DNA of 64,000 nt from Hymenobacter psychrotolerans DSM 18569 (GTDB lineage: Bacteria > Bacteroidota > Bacteroidia > Cytophagales > Hymenobacteraceae). Positions 1-8,356 of the stretch are shown here, piece by piece (the first letter of the stretch is position 1; each line of letters opens with the position of its first letter). The stretch covers positions 496,001 through 560,000 of the forward strand of contig NZ_FRAS01000001.1 in assembly GCF_900142395.1 (NCBI RefSeq). Reading direction: 5' to 3'. The notes beneath the pieces were generated by a model that saw only the letters and a list, made by a program, of their open reading frames with translations, ran no database searches and was not told where the DNA came from. The translations under genes and the position numbers were made by a program.

Positions 1-215
1 GGGTCGCCGGTGCAGCTTTCTTCCATGCCCAGCACGGCATAGTTCACGCCCACATGCTCCAAGATGCGCACGAAAGCGCGCGTTACGCGCTTGTACCGGT
101 CATCGAAGGCCCCGGCGCAGCCCACCCAAAACAGGATTTCCGGCGTTTCGCCCCGGGCAGCCAGGTCGGCCATCATCGGAACGGATACTTGACGTTTGGC
201 AGTTTGCTCAGCCAT
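1..215 (-). CDS. (Fe-S)-binding protein, CCG domain, partial
   Basis: Only the N-terminal 71 residues are present; the gene runs off the left edge. Reading the minus strand from the ATG at 213-215 gives [20 protein letters not shown], then an [13 protein letters not shown] segment and an [10 protein letters not shown] segment. This WxGC...EESCxGD layout is the start of the cysteine-rich CCG domain of heterodisulfide reductase subunit B, LutA and GlpC-like proteins, which hold an Fe-S centre and pass electrons to a thiol or quinone-linked acceptor. It lies just downstream of a membrane-bound ferredoxin-type subunit on the same strand, so the two probably form one complex. The electron donor and acceptor cannot be told from the sequence. 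Confidence 0.8.
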   Translation of the reverse strand, partial: MAEQTAKRQVSVPMMADLAARGETPEILFWVGCAGAFDDRYKRVTRAFVRILEHVGVNYAVLGMEESCTGD

Positions 216-281
216 TATAAGGTCGGTTTTATGTGGCAGGCGTCCCGAAAGTAGCGCACCTGCCTGAGTATCTGAGTAAGA

Positions 282-314
282 GCAGCGCATCAGCCTCTAT
301 GGGCTTTGCGCTGC
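282..314 (-). terminator. Hairpin after the Fe-S membrane subunit
   Basis: GCAGCGCA (282-289) and TGCGCTGC (307-314) are a perfect 8-base inverted repeat with further AGCC/GGCT pairing in the loop. It begins 14 bases past the stop of the 328-1770 gene. There is no clear T-run, so it may be an mRNA-stabilising or processing hairpin rather than a strong terminator. Confidence 0.35.
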
Positions 315-327
315 CTGATAGGCTTGT

Positions 328-1770
328 TTAGGCCGTTACGGCAGCCTTATCGGCTACGTACAGCTCGTCGGCCCAGTTGAAGCGGTCTGAGGGCGAGAAG
401 GCCCAGGGCGCGCCGTTGTTTTCGATGTTGGAGAACATCACGTTCAGCGAGTTAGGTGCCGCCGACTCTTCCAGCACCAGGAAGCGGCGCATCTCAATGA
501 TGCTTTCCAGCGGGTTAATGTTCACGGGGCAGGCTTCCACGCAGGCATTGCAGGTGGTGCAGGCCCACAGCTCCTCGGGCGTTACGTAGCCGCGCAGCAA
601 GGTGTGGTTTTCCTTATCGAGCTGCTCCTGCGGGTCGTGCTTGGCTTCCTTGCCGTAGAGGTTAGGATCGAAAATAAGGGGCGAGTTGTACTTCTCCTCC
701 ATCCGGTCGCGCGTGTCCATGATGATTTTGCGCGGGGAGAGCAGCTTGCCGGTGATGTTGGCGGGGCAAACCGAAGTGCAGCGGCCGCACTCGGTGCAGG
801 AGTAGGCGTTCAGCAGGTTGGTCCAGGCCAGGTCGTTCACGTCCTTGGCCCCGAAGGACGTAGGCGCAGCCTCTGCTCCTTCCGAAGCCGGCGGCGTGGG
901 CACTTGGTACGTGGGGTCCATCATGGCTTTCACCTCGTGCGTGATGCTGTCCACGTTCGAGAACTGGCCCTGCGGCATGAGCCGCGAGAAGTACACGTTC
1001 GGGAAGGCCATGATGATGTGGAAGTGCTTGGAGCTGGGCAGGTAGTTCAGGAACAGCAAAATACCTACGATGTGCGCCCACCAGCCCACACGCTCCAGCA
1101 CATGCAGCGCCGTGAGGCTATCCGGCAGCAGCCCCGTGAGCAGCCCGCTGACCGGGAAGGCGCCGGGCAGGTCTTTGCCCTGCAGCTGGTGCAGCTTCAG
1201 GTCGGCGGCGTTCATCAGGAACAGCGCCACCATCAGAATCACTTCGATGTAGAGAATGACGTTGGCATCCATCTTGGGCCAGGCGCGCATCTCGGGACCC
1301 GTGAAGCGGCGGACGCCACCCACGTTGCGGCGCCACCAGAAGGCCACCACCGCCAGCACTACCAGCGCGCCCAGCACCTCGTTGGTCCCCGTCAGGGCCG
1401 AGTACAGTGGCCCCATGAACCCCAGCACCCGGTGCGTCCCGAAAATACCGTCAATCAGGATTTCAATGACTTCAATATTGATGACGATGAAGCCTACGTA
1501 CACCACCAGGTGCAGCAGGGCCGGCGTGAGGCGCTTGAACATTTTCTGCTGCCCGAAGGCTACCAGCAGCGTCTTCCAGAGTCGCTCGTTCACGTTGCCG
1601 CTCATATCCCGGTCGCGCCCGACGAGAATATTGGCCCGGATCTTCCGGGCTTGCCAGGCAAACAGGCCGAAGCCGGCTATTGCCACCAGCAGGAAGATGA
1701 TGTTTTGAAAGGAGAAGTGCACGGGAAAGGGTAGGTTTGGGGTTGGAGCCGAAATATAGTCGGTATGCAT
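328..1770 (-). CDS. Membrane-bound (Fe-S)-binding oxidoreductase subunit, HdrC/HdrE-like
   Basis: A 480-residue protein joining a membrane domain to a ferredoxin-type domain. Hydrophobic helices lie at about residues 23-40, 85-110, 130-147, 171-190 and 228-244, as in nitrate-reductase gamma/HdrE-type haem b subunits. The C-terminal part has two classical 4Fe-4S cluster motifs: C325, C328, C331 and C335 (CTECGRCTSVCP) and C404, C407, C410 and C414 (CTTCNACVEACP). By family it should pass electrons between the quinone pool and the CCG-domain partner encoded immediately downstream. An alanine/proline-rich linker at about 290-308 separates the domains. The start at 1770 is the first ATG before the first hydrophobic region. 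The family is clear; the physiological partner is not. Confidence 0.85.
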   Translation of the reverse strand: MHTDYISAPTPNLPFPVHFSFQNIIFLLVAIAGFGLFAWQARKIRANILVGRDRDMSGNVNERLWKTLLVAFGQQKMFKRLTPALLHLVVYVGFIVINIEVIEILIDGIFGTHRVLGFMGPLYSALTGTNEVLGALVVLAVVAFWWRRNVGGVRRFTGPEMRAWPKMDANVILYIEVILMVALFLMNAADLKLHQLQGKDLPGAFPVSGLLTGLLPDSLTALHVLERVGWWAHIVGILLFLNYLPSSKHFHIIMAFPNVYFSRLMPQGQFSNVDSITHEVKAMMDPTYQVPTPPASEGAEAAPTSFGAKDVNDLAWTNLLNAYSCTECGRCTSVCPANITGKLLSPRKIIMDTRDRMEEKYNSPLIFDPNLYGKEAKHDPQEQLDKENHTLLRGYVTPEELWACTTCNACVEACPVNINPLESIIEMRRFLVLEESAAPNSLNVMFSNIENNGAPWAFSPSDRFNWADELYVADKAAVTA

Positions 1771-1829
1771 AACAAATTACGGTTTTGCCTCCGATAGTTT
1801 TCCGCCGAAACATTTTTTTACGTTACGGC

Positions 1830-1859
1830 TTGCGAGATGAAAATGGTTTACTACTTTTG
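1830..1859 (+). promoter_or_regulatory. Bacteroidota-type promoter of tRNA-Phe
   Basis: TTG at 1830-1832, a 19-base spacer, then TACTTTTG at 1852-1859. This matches the Bacteroidota sigma consensus TTG/TAnnTTTG. It lies about 43 bases before the tRNA, with start of transcription expected near 1866. Confidence 0.7.
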
Positions 1860-1901
1860 TGCTCTCCAACGGCTACAACGGCCCGCGGAGCACCCGGAGC
1901 T

Positions 1902-1974
<73 letters not shown>

Positions 1975-1980
1975 CTAAAA

Positions 1981-2016
1981 CCCGCTTAGCGCTGCGCTGA
2001 GCGGGTTTTTTGTTTT
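1981..2016 (+). terminator. Intrinsic terminator of tRNA-Phe
   Basis: CCCGCTTAGCG and CGCTGAGCGGG form an 11-base-pair stem (one G-T pair) over a 3-base loop, followed by TTTTTTGTTTT. Confidence 0.9.
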
Positions 2017-2135
2017 ATCTGGCTAAGCAGACCTTAATTATACAGCCTTAGAATAGGCGCAGATAACCTACTGACTACTAATTCTGAACAACTGCTCAAA
2101 CAGATAAGCACAGGCAAAATTGCAGCTATTTTTAG

Positions 2136-2165
2136 TTGATAAAGCTAATTATATTAGTATATTTG
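2136..2165 (+). promoter_or_regulatory. Promoter of the small ORF at 2205
   Basis: TTG at 2136-2138, a 19-base spacer, then TATATTTG at 2158-2165. It matches the Bacteroidota consensus and makes 2205, not an upstream in-frame ATG at 2136, the likely translation start. Confidence 0.6.
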
Positions 2166-2204
2166 TTTCAGGTATCAGCAACTCACGTTCAACGCGGTGC
2201 AGTC

Positions 2205-2432
2205 ATGAAACAGGAGGCTTCTTATCAGGTACGCTGCCAGGTGACGACGGCAGAACTGCAGCACGGAGAGGTTGTCAGTACCCGGCAGACGGAGCATCAT
2301 CTTCTGACCAATACCTATGAAGTGACCGAAGTATTTTCCGATTTATACGCTCAGTTCCGCGGGCCGCGGCTGTTGGGCCTGCAAATTCTATCTATCTGCC
2401 GTTGCCAATCCAGACAAGCTGTAGCCGCCTGA
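2205..2432 (+). CDS. Small orphan protein of 75 residues
   Basis: A short ORF starting MKQEASYQVRCQVTTAELQH and ending in a cysteine-containing tail. I do not recognise a family. It has no obvious signal peptide or membrane segment; the first 45 residues are polar with alternating hydrophobic positions, as in a small beta-rich fold. It is supported by a good promoter 40 bases upstream and by a terminator just after its stop. No other gene shares the unit. It may be a lineage-specific gene; a chance ORF is not excluded. Confidence 0.45.
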   Translation: MKQEASYQVRCQVTTAELQHGEVVSTRQTEHHLLTNTYEVTEVFSDLYAQFRGPRLLGLQILSICRCQSRQAVAA

Positions 2433-2452
2433 TATCTGCTCATTACCAAGCT

Positions 2453-2490
2453 AAAAAGCCGCTTCCCTCTGCAAGGAGAAGCGGCTTTTT
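2453..2490. terminator. Bidirectional intrinsic terminator
   Basis: AAAAAGCCGCTTC (2453-2465) and GAAGCGGCTTTTT (2478-2490) form a perfect stem with A- and T-runs on the two sides. It sits between the convergent small ORF and the last phenylacetate gene and can stop both. Confidence 0.9.
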
Positions 2491-2513
2491 GCGTTTTAGT
2501 GGATTAGTCCGGC

Positions 2514-3275
2514 TTAGCGGCTCTTGAACTGCTGAATGGCCTGGCGGGTGAAGTCAGACAGTACCAGCCGGCCGCTGATGCCGGCCCGCTCGGTGAGCAG
2601 CGTATCCCAATGCTCCGTGCCCTGCCACACGACGTGCTTGAGGTCGGTGAGGGCCTCAGGGTTGTAGGCGGCCAGCTTGCGGGCAAAGGCCAGCACGGCG
2701 GCATCCAGCGCCTTAATGGAGTCCACTACTTCAGCGTACAGGCCTTTCTGCTGAGCCCAGTCGGCGCTGCGGAATTCGGCGGCATCCAAGGCAAGCTGAG
2801 CAAAGGCGGCGTTGCCAATCTTGCGCTCTACGGCCGGCCCCACCACAAACGGCCCGATACCAACTACCAGCTCACTGAGCTTCACGCTGGCCTGGGCAGT
2901 GGCGAAGCAGTAGTCGGTGGCGGCAGCCACGCCCACGCCGCCCCCAATGGCCTTGCCCTGCACCCGCCCGATGATGATTTTGGGCGAAGTGCGGCAGGCA
3001 TTAATCACCTTGGCAAAGCCCGAGAAAAATGCCAGACCCTGCGCTTCGTCCTCAATGGCTATCAGCTCGTCGAAGCTGGCACCGGCGCAAAAGGTTTTTT
3101 CGCCTTCGCTCTTCAGGATGATGACTTTCGTCTCGGCGGCCTGCCCTACCTGCGTGATGGTTTCGGCCAGCTGGGTGAGCAGCGCGCCTGGCAGGGCGTT
3201 GTGGCTGGGGTGAAAGAAGCTGATGGTGGCAATGCCTTCCGGGCTAGTGGCGGTGGTAACGGTTCCTGTTTGCAT
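2514..3275 (-). CDS. Enoyl-CoA hydratase/isomerase family protein, PaaF-like
   Basis: A 253-residue crotonase-fold protein, the last gene of the phenylacetate cluster. It shows the oxyanion-hole segment EKTFCAGASFDEL near residue 60 and a GKAIGGGVGVAAATDYCFA segment, as in the family. The acid of the LSELVVGIGP segment corresponds to the first catalytic Glu of classical hydratases, while the second catalytic Glu position seems to be Gln (AFAQLAL), so the exact reaction is uncertain. In the pathway it may hydrate 2,3-dehydroadipyl-CoA (the PaaF step) because the other crotonase here looks like PaaG. I start it at the ATG at 3275. A GTG at 3293 would add six residues but overlaps a large hairpin. 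Confidence 0.75.
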   Translation of the reverse strand: MQTGTVTTATSPEGIATISFFHPSHNALPGALLTQLAETITQVGQAAETKVIILKSEGEKTFCAGASFDELIAIEDEAQGLAFFSGFAKVINACRTSPKIIIGRVQGKAIGGGVGVAAATDYCFATAQASVKLSELVVGIGPFVVGPAVERKIGNAAFAQLALDAAEFRSADWAQQKGLYAEVVDSIKALDAAVLAFARKLAAYNPEALTDLKHVVWQGTEHWDTLLTERAGISGRLVLSDFTRQAIQQFKSR

Positions 3276-3287
3276 GTTCTGATAGGT

Positions 3288-3381
3288 TTTCACGCAGTGT
3301 CGCGCAATGGGTGGCGCGGTGGCTCGTAGTGGACGCCCACCCCGATTCCCTGCGCCGCCTACTGCGCGACACCGCGTGAAA
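3288..3381 (-). repeat. Large dyad between paaZ and the crotonase gene
   Basis: Arms 3288-3306 and 3363-3381 are 19 bases each and complementary except at one position. That position would be a G-U pair in minus-strand RNA. A second, imperfect stem (GGGTGGCG with CGCCCACCC) lies inside. It starts 3 bases after the paaZ stop and could process the operon mRNA or reduce readthrough. Confidence 0.75.
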
Positions 3382-3383
3382 TA

Positions 3384-5435
3384 TTACTCCTGGTTTTTCT
3401 TTTTCACCATGGTCAGGATGGTGGCCACGGCAACGGTTTCACCGGTTTCGTCCGACACGTCTACCAGCCAGCGCACAATGCCTTTGGCTACATCCTCGGC
3501 GTCGCGCTTTTCCTGCCCTATCTTCTCTTTCACCGTCAGCTTCACCCCGATGGTCATGCCGGGGTAAACGGGCTTGGTGAAGCGGCATTCGTCGAGGCCA
3601 TAGTTAAGCAGCACGGGGCCTTTGCGCGGGTCCACGAACATGCCGGCGGCTTTGCTGAGCACGTAGTAGCCGTGGGCTACACGGCCCGTGAAGAGCGTGC
3701 CTTCCAGCGACGTAGCATCCACGTGCGCATAGAAATTGTCGCCGGACACCTGCGCGAAATTGGTGATATCCGCCTCCGACACGGTGTGGCGGTGCGTGGT
3801 GTAGGTCTGCCCGATTTCCAGCTCCTCGAAGTAGTGCTGGAAGGGGTGTTTGTCCTTCTCAATCTGCCTGGCCTTCGGCTGATACACTTCCGTGATGGCC
3901 GTAATCATGCTTGGGGAGCCCTGAATGGCAACGCGCTGCATGAAATGCTCTACGCCGCGCATGCCGCCCATTTCCTGCCCCCCACCGGCCCGGCCGGGGC
4001 CGCCGTGGATCAGCAGCGGCAGCGGTGAGCCGTGGCCGGTGCTTTCCTTGGCTACTTCGCCGTTGAGCACCAGAATACGGCCGTGGTGCGTGGCGGCACC
4101 CAGCACGAATTCCTGCGCCGTGGCGGGGTCGTTGGTGGCGACGGAGCACACCAGCGAGCCTTTGCCAAGGTTGGCGAGCTGAATGGCTTCGTCCACATCC
4201 TTGTAAGGCATGAGCGTGGCCACCGGACCGAAGGCTTCGATTTCGTGGCTGTCGGTGAACTTGAACGGCTCGGAGTTGAGCAGCACAATCGGCGACATGA
4301 AGGCGCCGGTTTTGCAGTCGCCGCCAATAACCTGCACGTTGTCCAGGTCGCCGTACACGATGGGCGTGTTTTTGGCCAGGCGCTGCACCTGCTCACGCAC
4401 GCGCTTCACCTGCTCGAGGCCAGCCAGCGCGCCCATGCGCACGCCTTCGGCCTGCGGGTGACCTACGGTGGTTTGGGCCAAGGCTTTGCCGAGGGCAATC
4501 TGCACATCTTCCAGCAGATTTTTGGGCACGATGGCGCGGCGGATAGCGGTGCATTTCTGCCCAGCCTTGGCCGTCATTTCCTTGCGAATTTCCTTGATAA
4601 ACAGATCAAACTCCATCGTACCGGGCACGGCGTCGGGCCCCAGCACGGCGGCGTTCAGCGAATCGGCTTCCATGGTGAAGGGCACGGCTTCGGCGAGGAT
4701 GCGCGGGTGGCCCTTGAGCTTGCGGCCGGTTTCCGCCGAGCCCGTGAAGGTCACCACGTCCTGATAGGTTACGTGGTCGAGGATGCCCTGGCCCGAGCCC
4801 ACGACCAGCTGCAGCGCGCCTTCAGGCAGGATTTTGGAAGCAATGATTTCGCGCACCACGGCTTCCGTGAGGTAAGCGGAAGGCAACGCGGGCTTGATAA
4901 TGGCCGGCATGCCGGCCAGCAGGTTCACCGCAATTTTCTCCAGCATGCCCCAGATGGGGAAGTTGTAGGCATTGATGTGCACGGCGACGCCCTCCTTCGG
5001 TACCATGATGTGGTGGCCCATGAAGTTGCCGGCCTTCGACAGTGCAATGGGGTCCGACTCCACATAGAAGGGCTTATCGGGGAATTTGCGGCGCAGCGAA
5101 GCGTTGGCAAACAGATTGCCGATGCCGCCTTCGATGTCAATCCAGGAGTCGGCGCGGGTGGCGCCGCTGCGGTAGCTGAGCGTGTAGAAGTCTTCCTTTT
5201 TGCTGTCGAGGTGCAGCGCCAGCGCCTTGATCATGCGGCCCCGCTCGTGGAAGGTCATACGGCGTAGCGCCTTATTGCCGACCCGGCGGCCGTAGTCGAG
5301 CATGGCCGCGAAGTCCAAGCCTTCGCCATTGGCAATGGCCACCACTTCGCCGGTGCTGGCATCGTAGAGTTCCTGCTGGTCGCCGGTGCCGGCCATCCAG
5401 CGGCCCATGGCGTAGTTTCCGAGAAGTTCAGGCAT
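3384..5435 (-). CDS. paaZ: Oxepin-CoA hydrolase / 3-oxo-5,6-dehydrosuberyl-CoA semialdehyde dehydrogenase
   Basis: A fusion of about 683 residues that opens the oxepin ring and then oxidises the resulting aldehyde. The N-terminal 520 residues are an aldehyde dehydrogenase: a Rossmann region with TFTGSAETGRKL, and the catalytic cysteine in AGQKCTAIRRAI. The C-terminal 150 residues are a MaoC-type (R)-hydratase hot-dog domain with FAQVSGDNFYAHVD and GRVAHGYYVLS. The length fits PaaZ (about 681 in E. coli). I use the second Met, MPELLGNYAMG, at 5435 because it matches the family start; an upstream ATG at 5453 adds six residues. The gene sits after the thiolase gene. Confidence 0.93.
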   Translation of the reverse strand: MPELLGNYAMGRWMAGTGDQQELYDASTGEVVAIANGEGLDFAAMLDYGRRVGNKALRRMTFHERGRMIKALALHLDSKKEDFYTLSYRSGATRADSWIDIEGGIGNLFANASLRRKFPDKPFYVESDPIALSKAGNFMGHHIMVPKEGVAVHINAYNFPIWGMLEKIAVNLLAGMPAIIKPALPSAYLTEAVVREIIASKILPEGALQLVVGSGQGILDHVTYQDVVTFTGSAETGRKLKGHPRILAEAVPFTMEADSLNAAVLGPDAVPGTMEFDLFIKEIRKEMTAKAGQKCTAIRRAIVPKNLLEDVQIALGKALAQTTVGHPQAEGVRMGALAGLEQVKRVREQVQRLAKNTPIVYGDLDNVQVIGGDCKTGAFMSPIVLLNSEPFKFTDSHEIEAFGPVATLMPYKDVDEAIQLANLGKGSLVCSVATNDPATAQEFVLGAATHHGRILVLNGEVAKESTGHGSPLPLLIHGGPGRAGGGQEMGGMRGVEHFMQRVAIQGSPSMITAITEVYQPKARQIEKDKHPFQHYFEELEIGQTYTTHRHTVSEADITNFAQVSGDNFYAHVDATSLEGTLFTGRVAHGYYVLSKAAGMFVDPRKGPVLLNYGLDECRFTKPVYPGMTIGVKLTVKEKIGQEKRDAEDVAKGIVRWLVDVSDETGETVAVATILTMVKKKNQE

Positions 5436-5521
5436 GATACAGAAAGGATGCAAGGATGAAAGAATCCGGAGCCCGCGGCCCTTATTCGGGACTCAGACTC
5501 CGTACCAGTTACTATCGGGAG

Positions 5522-6727
5522 CTAGACCCGCTCCACAACGGCCGCGTAGCCCTGGCCCACGCCAATGCACATCGTGACGAGGGCGTAGCGCTTTTGCTGG
5601 CGGTGCAGTTCGCGCACAGCGGCATTGAGGATGCGCGCGCCGCTCATGCCCAGCGGGTGGCCCAGGGCAATGGCGCCACCGTTGGGGTTGATGCGCGGGT
5701 CGTTGTCCTGGAGGCCGAGGGCTCGGATGCAGGCTATGCTTTGGGCGGCAAACGCCTCGTTCAGCTCAATTATGTCGATGTCGTTGAGCGTCAGGCCGGC
5801 CTTTTTCAGGGCCTGATGGGAAGCGGGCACCGGCCCGATACCCATGATGCGCGGCTCTACGCCGGCCACGCCCATGCTCACAATGCGGGCTTTGGGCGTG
5901 AGGTTGTGCTGTTTGATGCCGTCTTCCGAAGCCAGCAGCAGCGCGGCCGCACCGTCGTTCAGGCCCGAGGCGTTGCCGGCCGTGACGGTGCCGGTTTTGC
6001 GGAAGGCCGGGCGCAGTTTGGACAGCCCTTCCAGCGTGGTAGCAGGCTTCAGGAACTCGTCCTGAGCGAATTGCAGCGGCTCCCCTTTGCGCTGGGGAAT
6101 GTCTACGGCCACGATTTCCTCGCCCAGCCGGCCTTCACGCTGGGCAGCGGCGGCTTTCTGCTGAGAGTGCAGGGCAAACTGGTCCTGGTCGTCGCGGCTG
6201 ATGACGTACTGGTCCACGAGGTTTTCGGCGGTTTCGCCCATGGCATCGGTACCGTACAGCTCCTGCATGCGCGGGTTGATGAAGCGCCAGCCGAAGCTGG
6301 AGTCAGCCATCTGCGAGTCGGTGCCGAAGCCCTTGGACGGTTTCGACATCACCAACGGCGCGCGAGTCATGTTTTCCACACCGCCGGAAATGAACAGGTC
6401 ACCGTCGCCGCTCTGGATGGCGCGGGCCGCCCCGATGCTGGCCGAGAGGCCGGAAGCGCAGAGGCGGTTCACGGTTTCGCCGGGCACGGTGGTAGGCAGG
6501 CCAGCCAGCAGCAGCGCCATGCGGGCCACGTTGCGGTTGTCTTCACCGGCCTGGTTGGCGCAGCCCAGAATAACGTCGGCAATGGCGGCGGGGTCAGCGG
6601 ACGGGTTGCGGCGGAGCAGCTCCCGGATGGTCAGGGCCGCGAGGTCGTCGGGCCGAACGGCGGAAAGCGTGCCGCCGAAGTTTCCAATGGGCGTCCGGAT
6701 GCCGTCGATGATATAGGCTTGGTTCAT
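5522..6727 (-). CDS. paaJ: 3-oxoadipyl-CoA / 3-oxo-5,6-dehydrosuberyl-CoA thiolase
   Basis: A 401-residue thiolase of the degradative type. The acylated cysteine is C90 in [11 protein letters not shown], the [10 protein letters not shown] segment carries the His, and the second cysteine is C387 in TMCIGVGQG near the end. In the phenylacetate route it acts twice, releasing acetyl-CoA from 3-oxo-5,6-dehydrosuberyl-CoA and later from 3-oxoadipyl-CoA. The position between the hot-dog thioesterase and paaZ supports this over a general fatty-acid thiolase, but the sequence alone does not separate PaaJ from PcaF. Confidence 0.88.
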   Translation of the reverse strand: MNQAYIIDGIRTPIGNFGGTLSAVRPDDLAALTIRELLRRNPSADPAAIADVILGCANQAGEDNRNVARMALLLAGLPTTVPGETVNRLCASGLSASIGAARAIQSGDGDLFISGGVENMTRAPLVMSKPSKGFGTDSQMADSSFGWRFINPRMQELYGTDAMGETAENLVDQYVISRDDQDQFALHSQQKAAAAQREGRLGEEIVAVDIPQRKGEPLQFAQDEFLKPATTLEGLSKLRPAFRKTGTVTAGNASGLNDGAAALLLASEDGIKQHNLTPKARIVSMGVAGVEPRIMGIGPVPASHQALKKAGLTLNDIDIIELNEAFAAQSIACIRALGLQDNDPRINPNGGAIALGHPLGMSGARILNAAVRELHRQQKRYALVTMCIGVGQGYAAVVERV

Positions 6728-6753
6728 AGTGGTTGTGAGTTGTCAGATAGCAC

Positions 6754-7191
6754 CTACAGTATCTCGTTGCTGGTGCGGTAGGCAGTGCCTTTGAACAAGG
6801 CCAGCACCGTGCCCTGCTGGTTGGTGGCGCGCACCTGGTACACGCCTACTTTGTGTTTGAGGCTTTCTTCGCGGGCCTCCACGGTAATTACGTCGCCGAG
6901 CTTGCCGGCTTCGAGGTAGTCGATGGTGACGGTGAGGCCCACGCTCTGGCGGCCGTGGCTGTTGCAGGCGAAAGCAAACGCCGAATCAGCGGCCGCGAAG
7001 GTGACGCCGCCGTGCAGCGCCGCGAAGCCGTTGAGCATATCGGGCCGCACCGTGAAGCGCAGGCGGCAGTAGCCCGCTCCTACTTCTTCCACTTCCAGCC
7101 CGAGCAGCTTGCTGAACGCGTCGTGCTGCAGCATCCGGTTTTTTACGGCTTCGGCAGTGCTGCTGGTACTAGCGGGTTGCGGCTGGCTCAT
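6754..7191 (-). CDS. paaI: Hydroxyphenylacetyl-CoA thioesterase, hot-dog fold
   Basis: A 145-residue single hot-dog domain protein. The NGFAALHGGVTFAAADSAFA segment holds the HGG and the catalytic Asp typical of PaaI. It is thought to hydrolyse dead-end CoA thioesters (such as 2-hydroxyphenylacetyl-CoA) and free trapped CoA when the pathway stalls. Its 5' end overlaps the 3' end of paaH by 23 bases, which indicates translational coupling. Cytoplasmic; no signal peptide. Confidence 0.9.
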   Translation of the reverse strand: MSQPQPASTSSTAEAVKNRMLQHDAFSKLLGLEVEEVGAGYCRLRFTVRPDMLNGFAALHGGVTFAAADSAFAFACNSHGRQSVGLTVTIDYLEAGKLGDVITVEAREESLKHKVGVYQVRATNQQGTVLALFKGTAYRTSNEIL

Positions 7192-8356
7192 GCTGAAAGA
7201 ACGTATGGCCGGCCGCCACCATGCGGCGCAGCAGCGGGCTGGCGCGGTAACGGTCCTCGTGGTAGTCGTGGTACAAGTCGTCTAGCGTCGTGAGGACGTG
7301 TTGCAGCCCCAGCTCGTCGGCCCAGGCCAGCAGACCTTTGGGGTAGTTGACGCCTTTGGTCATGGCCAGTTCCAGATCCTGCTTCGAGGCCACGTTCAGG
7401 GCCAGCGCATCCACGGCTTCGTTGATGAGCATGGCCAGGATGCGGTGCAGCACCTGGCGGCCCAGGGTTTCGTCGCGGGTAGGCTCGGGCAGCACAGCGC
7501 CTTCGCGGTAGTCGTAGAAGCCGCGGCCTGCTTTTCGGCCGTAGTAGCCGGCTTCAAACAGGCGCTTCTGGGTGAAGCTGGGCTTGTAGCGCGGGTCGAA
7601 GAAGAAGCTGGCAAACACCGACTCCGTGACGCGGTAATTCACGTCGTGGCCGATGAAGTCCATGAGCGTAAATGGCCCCATCCGGAAGCCGCCCAGCTCG
7701 GTCATAGCCCAGTCGATGGTTGCCACGTCGGCAATGCCTTCTTCCAGAATTCGGATGGCTTCGCCGTAGAACGGCCGCGCCACACGGTTCACGATGAAGC
7801 CCGGCGTGTCTTTGGTGAGCACCGGCAGCTTGCCCCAACTCTGCACCAGCGCCCGGATTTCCTCGGCCAGACCAGCGCGCGTCTGCACGGCCGGAATGAC
7901 TTCCACCAACTGCATAACCGGGGCCGGATTGAAGAAGTGGATGCCGATAAACCGCTCCGGCTTCTCACAGGCGGCTGCAATGGACGCAATAGACAGCGAA
8001 GACGTGTTGCTGGCCAGCACGCAGTCAGCCGATACCACCGTTTCCACGTCGCGGAATACGGCCTGCTTCACGGCCAGATCTTCCACAATGGCTTCAATTA
8101 CCAAACCACACTCCGCGAAATTATCCATGTCGGAGCAGGCGCGGATGCGGCCGTGCGCGGCTTCCGCGTCGGCTGATGTGATTTTGCCTTTTTCAGCTAG
8201 CTTGCGCAGGCTGGCCTCGATACCAGAAGTGGCCCGCTGCAGGGCGGCGGCATTCTTATCGAGCAGACAGACGGGGTGGCCGGCCTGAGCTACCACCTGC
8301 GCAATGCCCGCGCCCATGGCGCCGCTTCCGATAATGCCAACGGTGAATTTGCTCAT
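7169..8356 (-). CDS. paaH: 3-hydroxyadipyl-CoA dehydrogenase
   Basis: A 395-residue NAD-dependent 3-hydroxyacyl-CoA dehydrogenase. The dinucleotide-binding motif GIIGSGAMGAG is at residues 8-18; catalytic segments include ASNTSSLSI and GIHFFNPAPVMQLVEV with the active-site His. A second copy of the C-terminal helical domain follows (FYDYREGAVL onward), making it longer than the 280-residue single-domain type but shorter than E. coli PaaH (about 475). It overlaps paaG by 4 bases and paaI by 23. In this operon it should oxidise 3-hydroxyadipyl-CoA to 3-oxoadipyl-CoA. Confidence 0.9.
   Translation of the reverse strand: MSKFTVGIIGSGAMGAGIAQVVAQAGHPVCLLDKNAAALQRATSGIEASLRKLAEKGKITSADAEAAHGRIRACSDMDNFAECGLVIEAIVEDLAVKQAVFRDVETVVSADCVLASNTSSLSIASIAAACEKPERFIGIHFFNPAPVMQLVEVIPAVQTRAGLAEEIRALVQSWGKLPVLTKDTPGFIVNRVARPFYGEAIRILEEGIADVATIDWAMTELGGFRMGPFTLMDFIGHDVNYRVTESVFASFFFDPRYKPSFTQKRLFEAGYYGRKAGRGFYDYREGAVLPEPTRDETLGRQVLHRILAMLINEAVDALALNVASKQDLELAMTKGVNYPKGLLAWADELGLQHVLTTLDDLYHDYHEDRYRASPLLRRMVAAGHTFFQHEPAATR

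Noticed and set aside
604-1734. A 376-codon plus-strand ORF antisense to the Fe-S membrane subunit
   Set aside because: Histidine- and arginine-rich composition of a reverse-complement frame with no domain.
5456-6781. A 441-codon plus-strand ORF antisense to the thiolase gene
   Set aside because: Shadow frame; the thiolase with catalytic cysteines is the real product.
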